37,824 nt of DNA from JALZHR01 sp036389695 (GCA_036389695.1 DASVWG010000404.1:1-37824), one strand, 5' to 3'; positions 1 to 8,071 are shown, counted from the first letter of the stretch. Notes: generated by a model not told the origin, from the sequence alone. Program-made: numbers and translations.

Positions 1-128
1 CTGTCGTCGGGGCTGAATTTCACTTCCAGAATATCGTGCGTGTGTCCGGTCTGAAAGAAAGTCTCCTGCGCGTAGAGACCCGGCAGAAAAAACAGAAACG
101 CCAGCAGAGCAGCCAGTAATTTTTTCAT
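1..128 (-). CDS. Secreted WD40-repeat-like protein, 5' end only
   Basis: Only the first 42 codons lie in the window; the gene runs off the left edge. It starts MKKLLAALLAFLFFLPGLYA, a classic Sec signal peptide with a positive n-region, a hydrophobic core and an AxA-like cleavage region ending near YAQ. The mature part begins with a TGHT...ILEVKFSPDD stretch, which is the GH-to-FSPD spacing of a WD40 blade. An exported beta-propeller is therefore likely, but this rests on about 20 mature residues. It is read leftwards, away from the terminator at 212-244. Confidence 0.6.
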   Translation of the reverse strand, partial: MKKLLAALLAFLFFLPGLYAQETFFQTGHTHDILEVKFSPDD

Positions 129-211
129 AAATATCCGCCGAAATGTTTATTCAAATGCTTGATAATTAGTTGGATGCCCGAAAGGCAAAAAGGTTCCGCG
201 AGCGCAAAAAT

Positions 212-244
212 AAAAGGGCGCGGGATTGGCGCCCGCGCCCTTTT
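212..244 (-). terminator. Rho-independent terminator after the Rieske oxidoreductase gene
   Basis: A perfect 13-bp stem (212-224 with 232-244) has a 7-nt loop and a GC-rich core (GGGCGCGGG). Read on the minus strand it lies just past the stop codon at 249 and is followed by a T-rich run (TTTTATTTTT). It fits a strong intrinsic terminator for the leftward gene. Confidence 0.85.
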
Positions 245-248
245 CGTT

Positions 249-1778
249 TTATGAAGATTTCTCTTCCAGCTCCGCCAGCGGCGAAAAAGCCGGCGCGTTT
301 ATCGGGTGCCCGTCGATGCCGTAGCGCGAGCCGTGACACGGGCAGTCCCAGGTTTTTTCCAGGCTGTTGAAGCGCACGATGCAGCCGAGATGCGCGCAAA
401 CCGCCGAACGCTGATGAAGCTTTCCGTTTTCGTCGCGGTAGGCGGCGATTTTCGTCGTGCCGTGACTGATGATGGCGCCTTCGCCCGGTTTGATTTCGTC
501 AACCGAGGAAACGTCGCCGCCGGTCAGCCAATCGACATACGGCACGGTCGAGCTGATGATTTCCGGCACGGCTTCGCTGATTGACTGCGTCGCCAGACGC
601 GTCGGCTCGTAAACTTCCGTCCACGGATTTTCGCGTTCCAGAATCAAATCCGAAACCAGCATTCCGCCGATTGTGCCGTGCGTCATGCCCTGACCGGAAT
701 CGCCCGTTATCAGATAAACATTCGGCTCGCTCGCGGAAAATCTGCCGATAAACGCCAGCCCGTCGTGCGTTTCCATAAACTGCCCCGACCATTTGTATAA
801 AATTTCTTCCGCCGCCGGAAAACGTTTTTTCGTCCATTCCCAAAGTCGTTTGAAACGCTCGTCGCCGTCGTCTTCCTGCCCGACGCGATGGTCTTCGCCG
901 CCGACAATCAAAACGTCGTAATCGTCTTCGGCTTGCGTGCGCACGTAGCGATACGGGTCGGCGGTGTCCCAGAACAAAGCTTTTTCGATGGAATCTTTGG
1001 GCACGCGCGCGCCGATAACGTATGTCCGGTATGCCGGAAGCTTGGCGAACATTTTGCTCATTATCGGGTAATTCGTGGCGAGAACGATTGATTTTGCGCG
1101 AATCGTCTGATTGTTTGAAGTTTTCACCTGCGGCGCGTCTTCGCCCTGCCATTCGACGGCGCGCGTGTTGGAAAACAATTTTCCGCCGTTTTCTTCGATG
1201 GCTTTTGCCAATCCGGAGAGATATTTCAGAATGTGAAATTGTCCCTGACGCGGAAATTTCAGACATTCGCCCGTGTCGAAATCTTTAATCGGCGCACGCT
1301 CGATGCGTTCGACTTCCGCAAATCCGACGCGATGCGCGGCTTCCAGTTCTTCGTTCAAGTCGTCGTCGCTTTCCTCTCCGGCGTCGATTAAATAACCGTC
1401 AAGCCGCCGGAAATCGCATTCAATCGCTTCCGCCGAGACGATTCTTTCAATCTCGGCGATAGCCGCGCCGTGACTCTGCACGGCGAGCCGCGCCTTTTCC
1501 GCGCCGTGCCATTTTTCGATGCGGTAGATGCGGTCGTCCAGCGCGTTGGAAAGATGCGCCGTCGTCCGCGAAGTCTCGCCGCCGCCGATTGTGCCGTCGT
1601 CGATAACGACGACTTTTCTGCCCGCTTTCGTTAAAAGATAGGCGGTCGTCAAGCCGGAAATTCCGCCGCCGATAATGCACACATCCGTTTCGATTGAATC
1701 CGCGAGCGCCGCTTTATTCAGCAAATCCTCGCTCGCTTCCCAATACGAGACGGTTTTTCCCTCGTCGCTTTTTACCAT
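249..1778 (-). CDS. FAD-dependent oxidoreductase with C-terminal Rieske [2Fe-2S] domain (YhfW-like)
   Basis: This 509-residue protein fuses two redox modules. The N-terminal part is a DAO-type FAD domain with the dinucleotide-binding motif VCIIGGGISGLTTAYLL near residues 33-50, then the GGGETSRTTAHLS loop typical of glycine-oxidase-like flavoproteins. The C-terminal Rieske domain has CAHLGC (C461, H463, C466) and CPCH (C479, C481, H482). C461, H463, C479 and H482 would ligate the cluster, and C466 and C481 could form the usual disulfide. The architecture and length match Bacillus YhfW, whose substrate is unknown. There is no signal peptide, so it is cytoplasmic. The ATG at 1778 follows a GAGGGAAG Shine-Dalgarno sequence. 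It is a single-gene unit with terminators on both sides. Confidence 0.9.
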   Translation of the reverse strand: MVKSDEGKTVSYWEASEDLLNKAALADSIETDVCIIGGGISGLTTAYLLTKAGRKVVVIDDGTIGGGETSRTTAHLSNALDDRIYRIEKWHGAEKARLAVQSHGAAIAEIERIVSAEAIECDFRRLDGYLIDAGEESDDDLNEELEAAHRVGFAEVERIERAPIKDFDTGECLKFPRQGQFHILKYLSGLAKAIEENGGKLFSNTRAVEWQGEDAPQVKTSNNQTIRAKSIVLATNYPIMSKMFAKLPAYRTYVIGARVPKDSIEKALFWDTADPYRYVRTQAEDDYDVLIVGGEDHRVGQEDDGDERFKRLWEWTKKRFPAAEEILYKWSGQFMETHDGLAFIGRFSASEPNVYLITGDSGQGMTHGTIGGMLVSDLILERENPWTEVYEPTRLATQSISEAVPEIISSTVPYVDWLTGGDVSSVDEIKPGEGAIISHGTTKIAAYRDENGKLHQRSAVCAHLGCIVRFNSLEKTWDCPCHGSRYGIDGHPINAPAFSPLAELEEKSS

Positions 1779-1870
1779 TTATTTTTCTTCCCTCGGTTCA
1801 AAAATTTAATTTGTCGCGTGTTTTGATTATAAAACTTTTTTCCCGCATTTGATAAGAAATTTTAATTTTG

Positions 1871-1944
1871 AAAAACAGAAAAGACCGCCGGTCGACACGA
1901 ATTTTGATTTTCCTTTTCGTGTCCCGGCGGACTTTTCTGTTTTT
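1871..1944 (-). terminator. Long hairpin terminator after the small secreted protein gene
   Basis: Arms 1871-1891 and 1924-1944 pair over 21 bp with one mismatch, and an inner 8-bp stem (1894-1901 with 1916-1923) extends the hairpin. The outer arms are A-rich on one side and T-rich on the other, so the hairpin could terminate in either direction. It sits between the stop at 2001 and the start of the Rieske gene. Confidence 0.75.
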
Positions 1945-2000
1945 TATCTTAAGCGGTTTTCGTTCCGGCTTTCTCCTTTTTTGTAATGAGCGATTCAAGC

Positions 2001-2417
2001 TTAATTTTTCCTTGCCAGCTCGATGGTTTCTTTCTGCGGTTTTTCGCCGCCCGCCAGTTTTTCTTCCGCTTTTGATTTCGAGAGTTTGACGCTGAAATCC
2101 GGCGCGTTTATCTCGGCTAAGAAATAGCTGTCGCCGTAGCGGTTGAAAACTAAAATCGCCGTTTCCGGTCTGGCGACGGCAGAGATTGTCGGGAGCATCA
2201 TATAAGAATTGCGCCCGTTCGCGTCGCGAATGACGATGTTTTTGGTGTCCGAAATCCGGCTGACCGGTCCGACCGAATATTCGCCGGCTTTATAAATTTT
2301 CCGGTCAATCCGGAAATCGAAAGTAATGTTCGCGCGATACTGTGCCTGCGCCGAAACCGCCGCCGCCAAAACTACCAGAACGATAACTGAACAAATTTGT
2401 AATAATGTTTTTTTCAT
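2001..2417 (-). CDS. Small secreted protein of unknown function
   Basis: This is a 138-residue protein with a clear signal peptide (MKKTLLQICSVIVLVVLAAA, cleavage near VSAQAQ). The mature part is predicted beta-rich, with FDFRIDRKIYKAGEYSVGPV and ILVFNRYGDSYFLAEI, and a charged C-terminus. Short exported proteins with an FxxGxxxLPAGEYxV-type opening are common in Acidobacteriota, but I know no function. It is divergent from the winged-helix regulator at 2579, and the TGAC array between them directly abuts its possible -35 region. It is therefore a candidate target of that regulator. A stem-loop at 1871-1944 closes the unit. Confidence 0.75.
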   Translation of the reverse strand: MKKTLLQICSVIVLVVLAAAVSAQAQYRANITFDFRIDRKIYKAGEYSVGPVSRISDTKNIVIRDANGRNSYMMLPTISAVARPETAILVFNRYGDSYFLAEINAPDFSVKLSKSKAEEKLAGGEKPQKETIELARKN

Positions 2418-2447
2418 AACCGTCTCCTGAATTTTAATTTTTCGGCT

Positions 2448-2476
2448 TTGTCGCCGTTACACGCCTGAACTATAAT
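2448..2476 (+). promoter_or_regulatory. Predicted sigma70 promoter of the winged-helix/TPR regulator
   Basis: TTGTCG at 2448-2453 and a perfect TATAAT at 2471-2476 are separated by 17 bp, with a start expected near 2483. On the opposite strand the same place reads TATAGT, with TTACTC 17 bp upstream of it, so a divergent promoter for the small secreted gene may overlap. Confidence 0.55.
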
Positions 2477-2495
2477 CGCATCCGGATTTGGAGTA

Positions 2496-2534
2496 ATGAC
2501 GAATTTATGACGTTATGATGACGTCGTCGTGACC
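2496..2534. promoter_or_regulatory. Array of four 11-bp-spaced TGAC direct repeats, likely OmpR-type regulator site
   Basis: ATGACG occurs at 2496-2501, 2507-2512 and 2518-2523, and a degenerate GTGACC at 2529-2534. The TGAC core therefore recurs four times at exactly 11 bp. OmpR/PhoB winged helices bind head-to-tail direct repeats of this period, and the gene that follows encodes such a domain. The array lies downstream of the predicted rightward start and abuts the predicted leftward -35. Confidence 0.6.
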
Positions 2535-2578
2535 TTTTGATTTCGGGCGAAAAATATGACTGGCAGGTGATTTTGGCG

Positions 2579-4537
2579 ATGCCGGACGAAAATAACACGA
2601 ACGAAAATTTTTACCGTTTCGATGACATAACGGTTGACGGCGAAAATTTTCGCGTGCGCAAAGACGGTCGCAGCCTGACGCTCACGCCGCGCGCTTTCGA
2701 CGTTCTGATTTTTCTTTTGCGAAACGGCGGACGCACGGTCGAAAAGCAGGAAATTTTCGATGCGGTCTGGAAAGACACTTTCGTCGGCGACAACGCGCTG
2801 ACGAAAATCATCAAGGAAATCCGTCACGCGCTCGACGACGACGCGAGCCAGCCGCGTTATATCGAAACCGTCCCGAAACGCGGTTATCGCTTTATCGCCG
2901 CGATGAAAACGGAAAGCGAAACGCCCGTCGAAGAATCGAAACCGGTTGAAGATTCGAAACCGGTCGAAGATTCGAAAGTCGAAAATTCGAAAATCGAAAA
3001 TTCCGCGAAAACCGTCGCGCCGCCGTTTTCAAGACGCAAAAAGCTTCTGCTTCTGGCGGCATCCGTTTTGGGCTTGATGATTCTGGCGGCGGGCTTTCTG
3101 GCGTTCAGCGAATGGCGCTCGGAGATGGCGGCACGCAATGCGCCGATTGATTCGATTGCCGTTTTGCCGTTTGAAAATGAGACGCAGGACCAGAACATCG
3201 AATATCTCTCGGACGGTCTGACCGAGAACATTATCAACACGCTTTCGCGCTTGCCGAACCTGCGAGTCCTGCCGCGCAGCACCGTTTTTTACTATAAAAA
3301 TAAGCCGGAAGACCCGCATACGATTGGGCGAATTCTTAGAGTCCGCGCCGTTTTGACCGGAAAAGTCGTGCAGCGCGCCGACCGCCTGAACATCCAGATT
3401 GAATTGATTGACGTCGACCGCAAGGCGCAGATTTGGGGACAGCAATACAATCGCCCGTTTGCCGACGTTATCAGCCTGCAGGAGGAGATTGCCGACACCA
3501 TCGCCGAACGGCTGCGCTTTCGCCTGAACGGGACGGAGCAAAAACAATTAAACGAGCGCCTGACCGCCAACCCGGAAGCCTTCCGGCTTTATCTCAAAGG
3601 GCGATTTTTTCTGAACAAACGCACGGAAGAAGACATCAGAAAAAGCGTCGAATACTTTAACCAGGCAATCGAGCTTGACCCGAATTACGCGCAGGCTCAC
3701 GCCGGAATCGCCGACGCCTACATTACCTTAAGCGCGGGCTTTACGACCGAACCGACGAGCGATTTGCTGCTCGCTGCCCGCACGGCGGCGCTGAAGGCGC
3801 TGTCGATTGACGACACGCTGGTCGAAGCGCGCGTCTTGCTGGCGACGCTCAAAGAACGTTACGAATGGGATTTTCCCGCCGCCGAAAATGAATACCGACG
3901 CGCCATCGAATTAAACCCGGATTATGCCGCCGCGCATCACCGCTTCGGGCTGTTTCTGTGGGCGATGGGACGGCACAAGGAAGCCGACGCGCAGCTCGGT
4001 CGCGCCCGCGAGCTGGACCCGATTTCAGCCATTATCCTTGCCGATTCGGGCTTGCCTTTTTATTCGACAGGGCGGCAGGAAAAAGCGATTGAATACTTTA
4101 AAAAGGCGCTCGAAATCGAGCCGGATTTCAAGCTGGCGCATTATTATACGGCGCGTTCGCTGGCGCTGCTCGGCAGAAACGACGAAGCCGTCGCCGAAGC
4201 GCGCAAATCATTCGCGCCGGTCGAACCCATTAGACCGGACGGCACAAAGAAAATCAACGGGCTGCTGGCAATCGTCTACGCGATGACGGGACGCCGGAAA
4301 GAATCAAAGGCGATTCTGGCTGAGCTGGAAAAACAACCGGCTTATATAATTCCCTATAACCAAGCCGCCGTCTATGCCGCGCTCGGCGAAAAAGAGCAGG
4401 CGTTTGCCGCGCTGGAAAAAGCTTATCGCGAGCGAGCGGGCGGAATGGTGCAGCTAAAAATCAATCCCGTTTTCGACAATTTACGCGATGATGCGCGCTA
4501 CGCGGATTTAATCCGCCGCGTCGGCTTGCCGCCGTAG
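2579..4537 (+). CDS. Membrane-anchored winged-helix regulator with TolB-like and TPR domains (CadC-type)
   Basis: This is a 652-residue single-pass transcription regulator. Residues about 10-105 form an OmpR/PhoB-type winged helix (LTLTPRAFDVLIFLL, then IETVPKRGYRF). A charged linker with repeated KPVEDS words follows, then one membrane segment near 156-180 (LLLLAASVLGLMILAAGFLA). A TolB-like/FlgO-type domain spans about 188-315 (IAVLPFENETQDQNIEYLSDG), and TPR repeats such as AIELDPNYAQAHAGIADAY run to the C-terminus. There is no receiver domain, so the signal probably comes from the periplasmic part. I chose ATG 2579 over the in-frame TTG at 2537 because AGGTGA lies 8 nt upstream and residues before it do not belong to the fold. 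It probably regulates itself and the divergent gene. Confidence 0.88.
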   Translation: MPDENNTNENFYRFDDITVDGENFRVRKDGRSLTLTPRAFDVLIFLLRNGGRTVEKQEIFDAVWKDTFVGDNALTKIIKEIRHALDDDASQPRYIETVPKRGYRFIAAMKTESETPVEESKPVEDSKPVEDSKVENSKIENSAKTVAPPFSRRKKLLLLAASVLGLMILAAGFLAFSEWRSEMAARNAPIDSIAVLPFENETQDQNIEYLSDGLTENIINTLSRLPNLRVLPRSTVFYYKNKPEDPHTIGRILRVRAVLTGKVVQRADRLNIQIELIDVDRKAQIWGQQYNRPFADVISLQEEIADTIAERLRFRLNGTEQKQLNERLTANPEAFRLYLKGRFFLNKRTEEDIRKSVEYFNQAIELDPNYAQAHAGIADAYITLSAGFTTEPTSDLLLAARTAALKALSIDDTLVEARVLLATLKERYEWDFPAAENEYRRAIELNPDYAAAHHRFGLFLWAMGRHKEADAQLGRARELDPISAIILADSGLPFYSTGRQEKAIEYFKKALEIEPDFKLAHYYTARSLALLGRNDEAVAEARKSFAPVEPIRPDGTKKINGLLAIVYAMTGRRKESKAILAELEKQPAYIIPYNQAAVYAALGEKEQAFAALEKAYRERAGGMVQLKINPVFDNLRDDARYADLIRRVGLPP

Positions 4538-4558
4538 ATTATTTATTAACGGCTGGAA

Positions 4559-4661
4559 GCGCGTATCAGCAGCCCGCGCTGAAGCCCGGGCTTTTCGTTA
4601 TAGATGAAGTCTTTACGTTACAGATAAAGCCCTTCCTCACGGTCAGGCTGCTGACACGCGC
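4559..4661. repeat. Intergenic imperfect palindrome (element H)
   Basis: Arms 4559-4574 and 4646-4661 are inverted over 16 nt with one G:T-type difference (GCAGCC against GGCTGC cores). The interior is also partly self-complementary (CCCGGGC, and GCTTTAT/ATAAAGC-like words). It lies 20 bp after the regulator stop codon and could act as a terminator. It belongs to the same general class as the other long palindromes in this window. Confidence 0.6.
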
Positions 4662-4702
4662 CGATTAATTTTCATTATCTCGAACTCACGTTAAAATAAT
4701 CT

Positions 4703-6274
4703 ATGACCGAAAATTACGACGTCGCCGTCATCGGCGGCGGGCACAACGGCTTGACGTGCGCCTGTTACCTCGCCAAAGCCGGATTAAAAGTTATCGTTTT
4801 AGAGCGCCGCCACATCATCGGCGGCGCGGTTTGCACGCAGGATGATTTGATTGAAGGCTATAAGATTGACGTCGGCTCGTCGGCGCATATCATGATTCAT
4901 CTCACGCCGGTCGTCAAAGATTTGGAATTGGAAAAATTCGGTCTGGTTTACATCGACTGCGACCCGTTCGCCTTTGCGCCGCTGCCCGGCGGCGAAGGCG
5001 CGATTTATTTCTGGAAAGACGTCGATAAAACCTGCGAATCAATCGCCCGCGTCTCGCCCGAAGACGCCGACCGCTACCGGAAATTCGTCGCCGAATGGGA
5101 AAAGCTGAACGAAGGCGTTTTCGCAGCCTTTCTCAAACCGCCGACCGTTTTCAATCTCGCCCGCCATATGGTTTTCGGCACGAAATCAAAAAATCCCGCC
5201 GAAATGGTTCGCAAGCTGATGACGAGTTACGGCGCGCTGGTCAAGGAAACCTTCAAACACGAAGGCTTGCGCGCAGCAATGGCTTGGCTCGCCGCGCAGT
5301 CCGGTCCGCCGCCGACCGCCGCTGCTTCGGGCGATTTTTTAGGCTGGCATTCGATGATTCATCGTTCCGGCGTGAAACGTCCGCGAGGCGGCTCGGGCGC
5401 GCTGACGCAGGCAATGGCGCGATGTCTGGAACATCACGGCGGCGAGATTTTATTAAACGCGGAAGTCGCGCGGATAGAAGTCCAAAAGAGCGAAACGCGC
5501 GGCATAATTCTCGCAAACGGCGAGCGCGTCAACGCCGCGCGCATCGTCTCAAACGCCCACGTTCACACGACTTTTCTCAAGCTAATCGGCGCGGAAAATC
5601 TGCCCGAAGGATTAGCCGAACGCATCGAAAACGTCCGCATCGGCAACGGCTTCGGAATGATTGTCCGCTGCGCCGTCTCGGAACTGCCCGATTATTTATC
5701 CGCCCCAAACGGTGGAAAACCTTCCGATTGTCATCGCGGCTTGCAATTACTTTGTCCATCAATGGATTATCTGGAAAAATCCTACGCCGATTATCTGAAC
5801 GGCGTCCCTTCAAAAAACCCGTCCGCTCTGGCAATGACTTTTTCCGCCGTTGACGACACGCTCGCGCCCGCCGGCAAACACACGCTTTTCATCTGGGGAC
5901 AATATTTCCCCTACGAATTATCCAACGGCGAACGCTGGCACGACATCCAACAGCGCGAAGCCGACAAATTAATCGACGTCGTCAATTCCTACGCCCCGAA
6001 CGTCAAAACCTCAATCATCGACCGCTTCATCCAATCGCCGCTCGATTTAGAACAGCGTCTCGGCTTACTGCGCGGCAACGTCATGCACGTCGAAATGGAT
6101 TTCGACCAGATGTTCCTCTTCCGCCCCTTACCGGAAATGTCCGCCTACAAAACGCCGATTAAAAACCTTTATCTAACCGGCGCTTCGACGCATCCGGGCG
6201 GCGGCGTCTTCGCCGCATCAGGCTACAACACGGCGCAGGTTGTTTTGAAGGATGTGAAGGGCGGTTGGTTCTAA
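4703..6274 (+). CDS. NAD(P)/FAD-dependent oxidoreductase, PYROXD2/phytoene-desaturase type
   Basis: This 523-residue flavoprotein begins YDVAVIGGGHNGLTCACYLA, a full GxGxxG...E Rossmann motif for FAD (E at LERR near residue 36), followed by the HIIGGAV loop of CrtI-like amine-oxidase-superfamily enzymes. Near the C-terminus NLYLTGASTHPGGGVFAASGYN is the second FAD motif, and its exact form (STHPGGGV) is that of the PYROXD2 and carotenoid-desaturase group. No carotenoid synthesis genes are nearby, so a role in pigment desaturation is not supported; PYROXD2-like proteins have no settled substrate. There is no signal peptide. It appears to be monocistronic after element H. Confidence 0.85.
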   Translation: MTENYDVAVIGGGHNGLTCACYLAKAGLKVIVLERRHIIGGAVCTQDDLIEGYKIDVGSSAHIMIHLTPVVKDLELEKFGLVYIDCDPFAFAPLPGGEGAIYFWKDVDKTCESIARVSPEDADRYRKFVAEWEKLNEGVFAAFLKPPTVFNLARHMVFGTKSKNPAEMVRKLMTSYGALVKETFKHEGLRAAMAWLAAQSGPPPTAAASGDFLGWHSMIHRSGVKRPRGGSGALTQAMARCLEHHGGEILLNAEVARIEVQKSETRGIILANGERVNAARIVSNAHVHTTFLKLIGAENLPEGLAERIENVRIGNGFGMIVRCAVSELPDYLSAPNGGKPSDCHRGLQLLCPSMDYLEKSYADYLNGVPSKNPSALAMTFSAVDDTLAPAGKHTLFIWGQYFPYELSNGERWHDIQQREADKLIDVVNSYAPNVKTSIIDRFIQSPLDLEQRLGLLRGNVMHVEMDFDQMFLFRPLPEMSAYKTPIKNLYLTGASTHPGGGVFAASGYNTAQVVLKDVKGGWF

Positions 6275-6280
6275 AACAAT

Positions 6281-6586
6281 TTAATTTCTCTTGTCATAGG
6301 ATTTTAAGATATTTCGAGCAAATCCATATTCAATTGTTAATTCTGATGCTATTTCAGCCGTCCATTTTCCAGTACCTATAAGCCAATGGCGCAATGTATC
6401 CGAATCAAGCCTGGAATTTTGTTTGTGTGCAGAGATTATAAAATCAATCCAGTTTTTTTCGTCACTAGAATTCGCGCTTCCCGTTTTCTCGTTAGCACAA
6501 ACAGCAAATTTAATTAACTTTTCTTTGACTTCCGGCGATACTAGATTATCAATATCTTTCCCATCTATGGTGTAGTCGTATTTCAT
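6281..6586 (-). CDS. Hypothetical protein, 101 residues
   Basis: I do not recognise a family. The protein is soluble, mildly acidic and mostly helical by composition (VKEKLIKFAVCANEKTG; WTAEIASELTIEYGFAR). The C-terminal half could be a short helix-turn-helix-like segment, but no motif is decisive. The start is supported by AGAGGAA six nucleotides before the ATG at 6586. It converges with the oxidoreductase gene, with only 6 bp between the stop codons. Its lower GC and more AT-rich codons compared with neighbours suggest a recently acquired gene, next to the MITE-like element. Confidence 0.65.
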   Translation of the reverse strand: MKYDYTIDGKDIDNLVSPEVKEKLIKFAVCANEKTGSANSSDEKNWIDFIISAHKQNSRLDSDTLRHWLIGTGKWTAEIASELTIEYGFARNILKSYDKRN

Positions 6587-6645
6587 ATTAAGTTCCTCTT
6601 ATGTCATTTATTGTAATAAAATCAAATTTCTTCGGCAAAAAATCT

Positions 6646-6854
6646 CTCTTTTGGATCTTTGCACAAAAACAAGAAAAATAGCTGACCGGAGCGGAACGCC
6701 GGCATCCTGCCGGCACACGTCGCGCGAGCGACGTTAAAACGCTAAAGCTAGTCAGGCGCTAATTTTGAACGCTGGCGCGTTCATTGCCAGCAAGATGCCG
6801 GCGTTCCGTTGGACATCGCAGCTTCCGTTATTTTTGTGCAAAGCCCTCTTTTGG
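6646..6854. mobile_element. MITE-like element with terminal inverted repeats and 9-bp target duplication
   Basis: The direct repeat CTCTTTTGG occurs at 6646-6654 and 6846-6854. Between them, 191 bp begin with CTTTGCACAAAAA (6657-6669) and end with its exact inverse (6831-6843), two bases in from each edge. Inside, 24-nt arms 6692-6715 and 6785-6808 are inverted with two mismatches (core GGAACGCCGGCATC), and the middle has a small ACGTCGC/GCGACGT hairpin. There is no ORF and no transposase. The structure is that of a non-autonomous miniature transposon. The region 6587-6917 holds no gene. Confidence 0.75.
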
Positions 6855-6917
6855 TGTTCGCCGGTATAGCGTTTGAAATTTTGGCGTTGAATTTTAAATG
6901 TCGTGCGCTTTTATTAA

Positions 6918-7121
6918 CTAAGCGTCAATTTCTTTTTCGAGGTGTTTGCCTTCAGTTTCTTCGAGGTCGGATAAATCTTTTTCAATATTTTTTATAAACT
7001 CCGTACTGTCTCCGAGTATTTTAATTATTTCAATCTCAACAATACTGCCTTCCGGTAAATCAAGCGGCTGCAAGGGGCGCAGAATGCCGTTTTCGTAGAT
7101 GGCTTGGATTGTTTGATTCAT
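6918..7121 (-). CDS. DUF104/AF2212-type antitoxin-like protein (orphan)
   Basis: This is a 67-residue protein whose first half, MNQTIQAIYENGILRPLQPL followed by DLPEGSIVEIEI, matches the DUF104 family: small beta-rich proteins that open with a YENGxLxPL motif and usually serve as antitoxins for an adjacent PIN-domain nuclease. The second half is acidic and helical (EFIKNIEKDLSDLEETEG), as expected for a toxin-binding tail. No PIN toxin follows: the next 60 bp have no ORF, then comes the MITE-like element. It is therefore either a solitary antitoxin or the remnant of a toxin-antitoxin pair. An AGGGCGG-like ribosome site precedes ATG 7121. Confidence 0.75.
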   Translation of the reverse strand: MNQTIQAIYENGILRPLQPLDLPEGSIVEIEIIKILGDSTEFIKNIEKDLSDLEETEGKHLEKEIDA

Positions 7122-7249
7122 ACCGCCCTGATTTTAACATAACTTAAATTTCGGCAGAAGATTTTCCCTGAACTGAAAGTTTGCTTTCGCGCGGAGATTA
7201 TTTTACGGTTGATATATAAGTTTAATTTGCGGATTTGTCTAAATTAAAA

Positions 7250-8056
7250 ATGGCTGAAAATATTGTCCGGCGCAATAACGTCAGGATTTCGGGTGAAGGC
7301 GCGCAGGCTTTGATGTTTGCGCACGGGTTTGGGTGTGACCAGAATATGTGGCGGTTTGTCGCGCCGGCTTTTGAAAAAGATTACAAAATCGTTTTGTTTG
7401 ATTATGTCGGTTCGGGCAAATCCGAATTAGGCGCATATAACGCGGCGCGTTACGGCGATTTGGGCGGTTATGCGCGGGACGTTTTGGAAATTTGCGACGC
7501 GCTGGCGCTGGAAGACGTGATTTTTGTCGGGCATTCGGTCAGCAGTATGATTGGCGTTCTGGCGGCGATTGAGCGACCGGAATTGTTTAAAAGCCTGATT
7601 CAGATTGTGCCTTCGCCGTGCTACATCAATCATCCGCCGGATTATACGGGCGGTTTTGACCGCGCCGACATTGCGGGCTTGCTCGATATGATGGACAAAA
7701 ATTTTATGGGCTGGGCGAGCTTTCTCGCGCCGGTGATTATGAAAAACGACGAGCGTCCGGAACTCGGCAGAGAGCTGGAAGAAAGCTTCTGCTCGACCGA
7801 CCCGCAGATTGCGCGAAGGTTTGCCGAAGCGACGTTTTACGCCGATAATCGCGCGGATTTGCCGCATTTAAAGACGCCTTCGCTGATTATACAGGTGACG
7901 GACGACGCGGTCGCGCCGGTTTCGGTCGGCGAATTTATGCACCGGAATTTGCCGCAGAGCACTCTGCATTTGATGGAAGCGAGCGGTCATTGCCCGCATA
8001 TGAGTCACCCGCAGGAAACAATCGCGATTATCAAGGATTATCTCGACCGGAACTGA
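7250..8056 (+). CDS. rsbQ: RsbQ-like alpha/beta hydrolase, signalling partner of a PAS protein
   Basis: This 268-residue protein aligns almost without gaps to Bacillus subtilis RsbQ as I remember it. The catalytic triad falls at the same numbers: S96 in GHSVSS, D219 in VTDDA, and H247 in GHCPHMSHP. Other RsbQ signatures are HGFGCDQNMW, LFDYVGSGKSEL and FCSTDPQIARRFA. In Bacillus, RsbQ is needed for the energy-stress sensor RsbP and is thought to supply a small ligand to its PAS domain. Here the next gene, 15 bp downstream, also begins with a PAS-like domain but is a histidine kinase. ATG 7250 is preferred to the TTG at 7235 by alignment. The protein is cytoplasmic. Confidence 0.92.
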   Translation: MAENIVRRNNVRISGEGAQALMFAHGFGCDQNMWRFVAPAFEKDYKIVLFDYVGSGKSELGAYNAARYGDLGGYARDVLEICDALALEDVIFVGHSVSSMIGVLAAIERPELFKSLIQIVPSPCYINHPPDYTGGFDRADIAGLLDMMDKNFMGWASFLAPVIMKNDERPELGRELEESFCSTDPQIARRFAEATFYADNRADLPHLKTPSLIIQVTDDAVAPVSVGEFMHRNLPQSTLHLMEASGHCPHMSHPQETIAIIKDYLDRN

Positions 8057-8071
8057 AGTTTTGACGCGCCG

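Noticed and set aside
499..1266. Long antisense-type open frame (255 codons) in another frame of the Rieske oxidoreductase gene
   Set aside because: It is Arg-rich, has no family signature and lies wholly within a well-supported gene; it is a GC-composition shadow.
5095..5853. 252-codon open frame inside the PYROXD2-like gene
   Set aside because: It is an out-of-frame shadow of basic composition (many RR runs) with no motif.
6855..6917. Remnant of a PIN toxin after the DUF104 gene
   Set aside because: The 63 bp translate to nothing resembling a PIN domain in any minus-strand frame.
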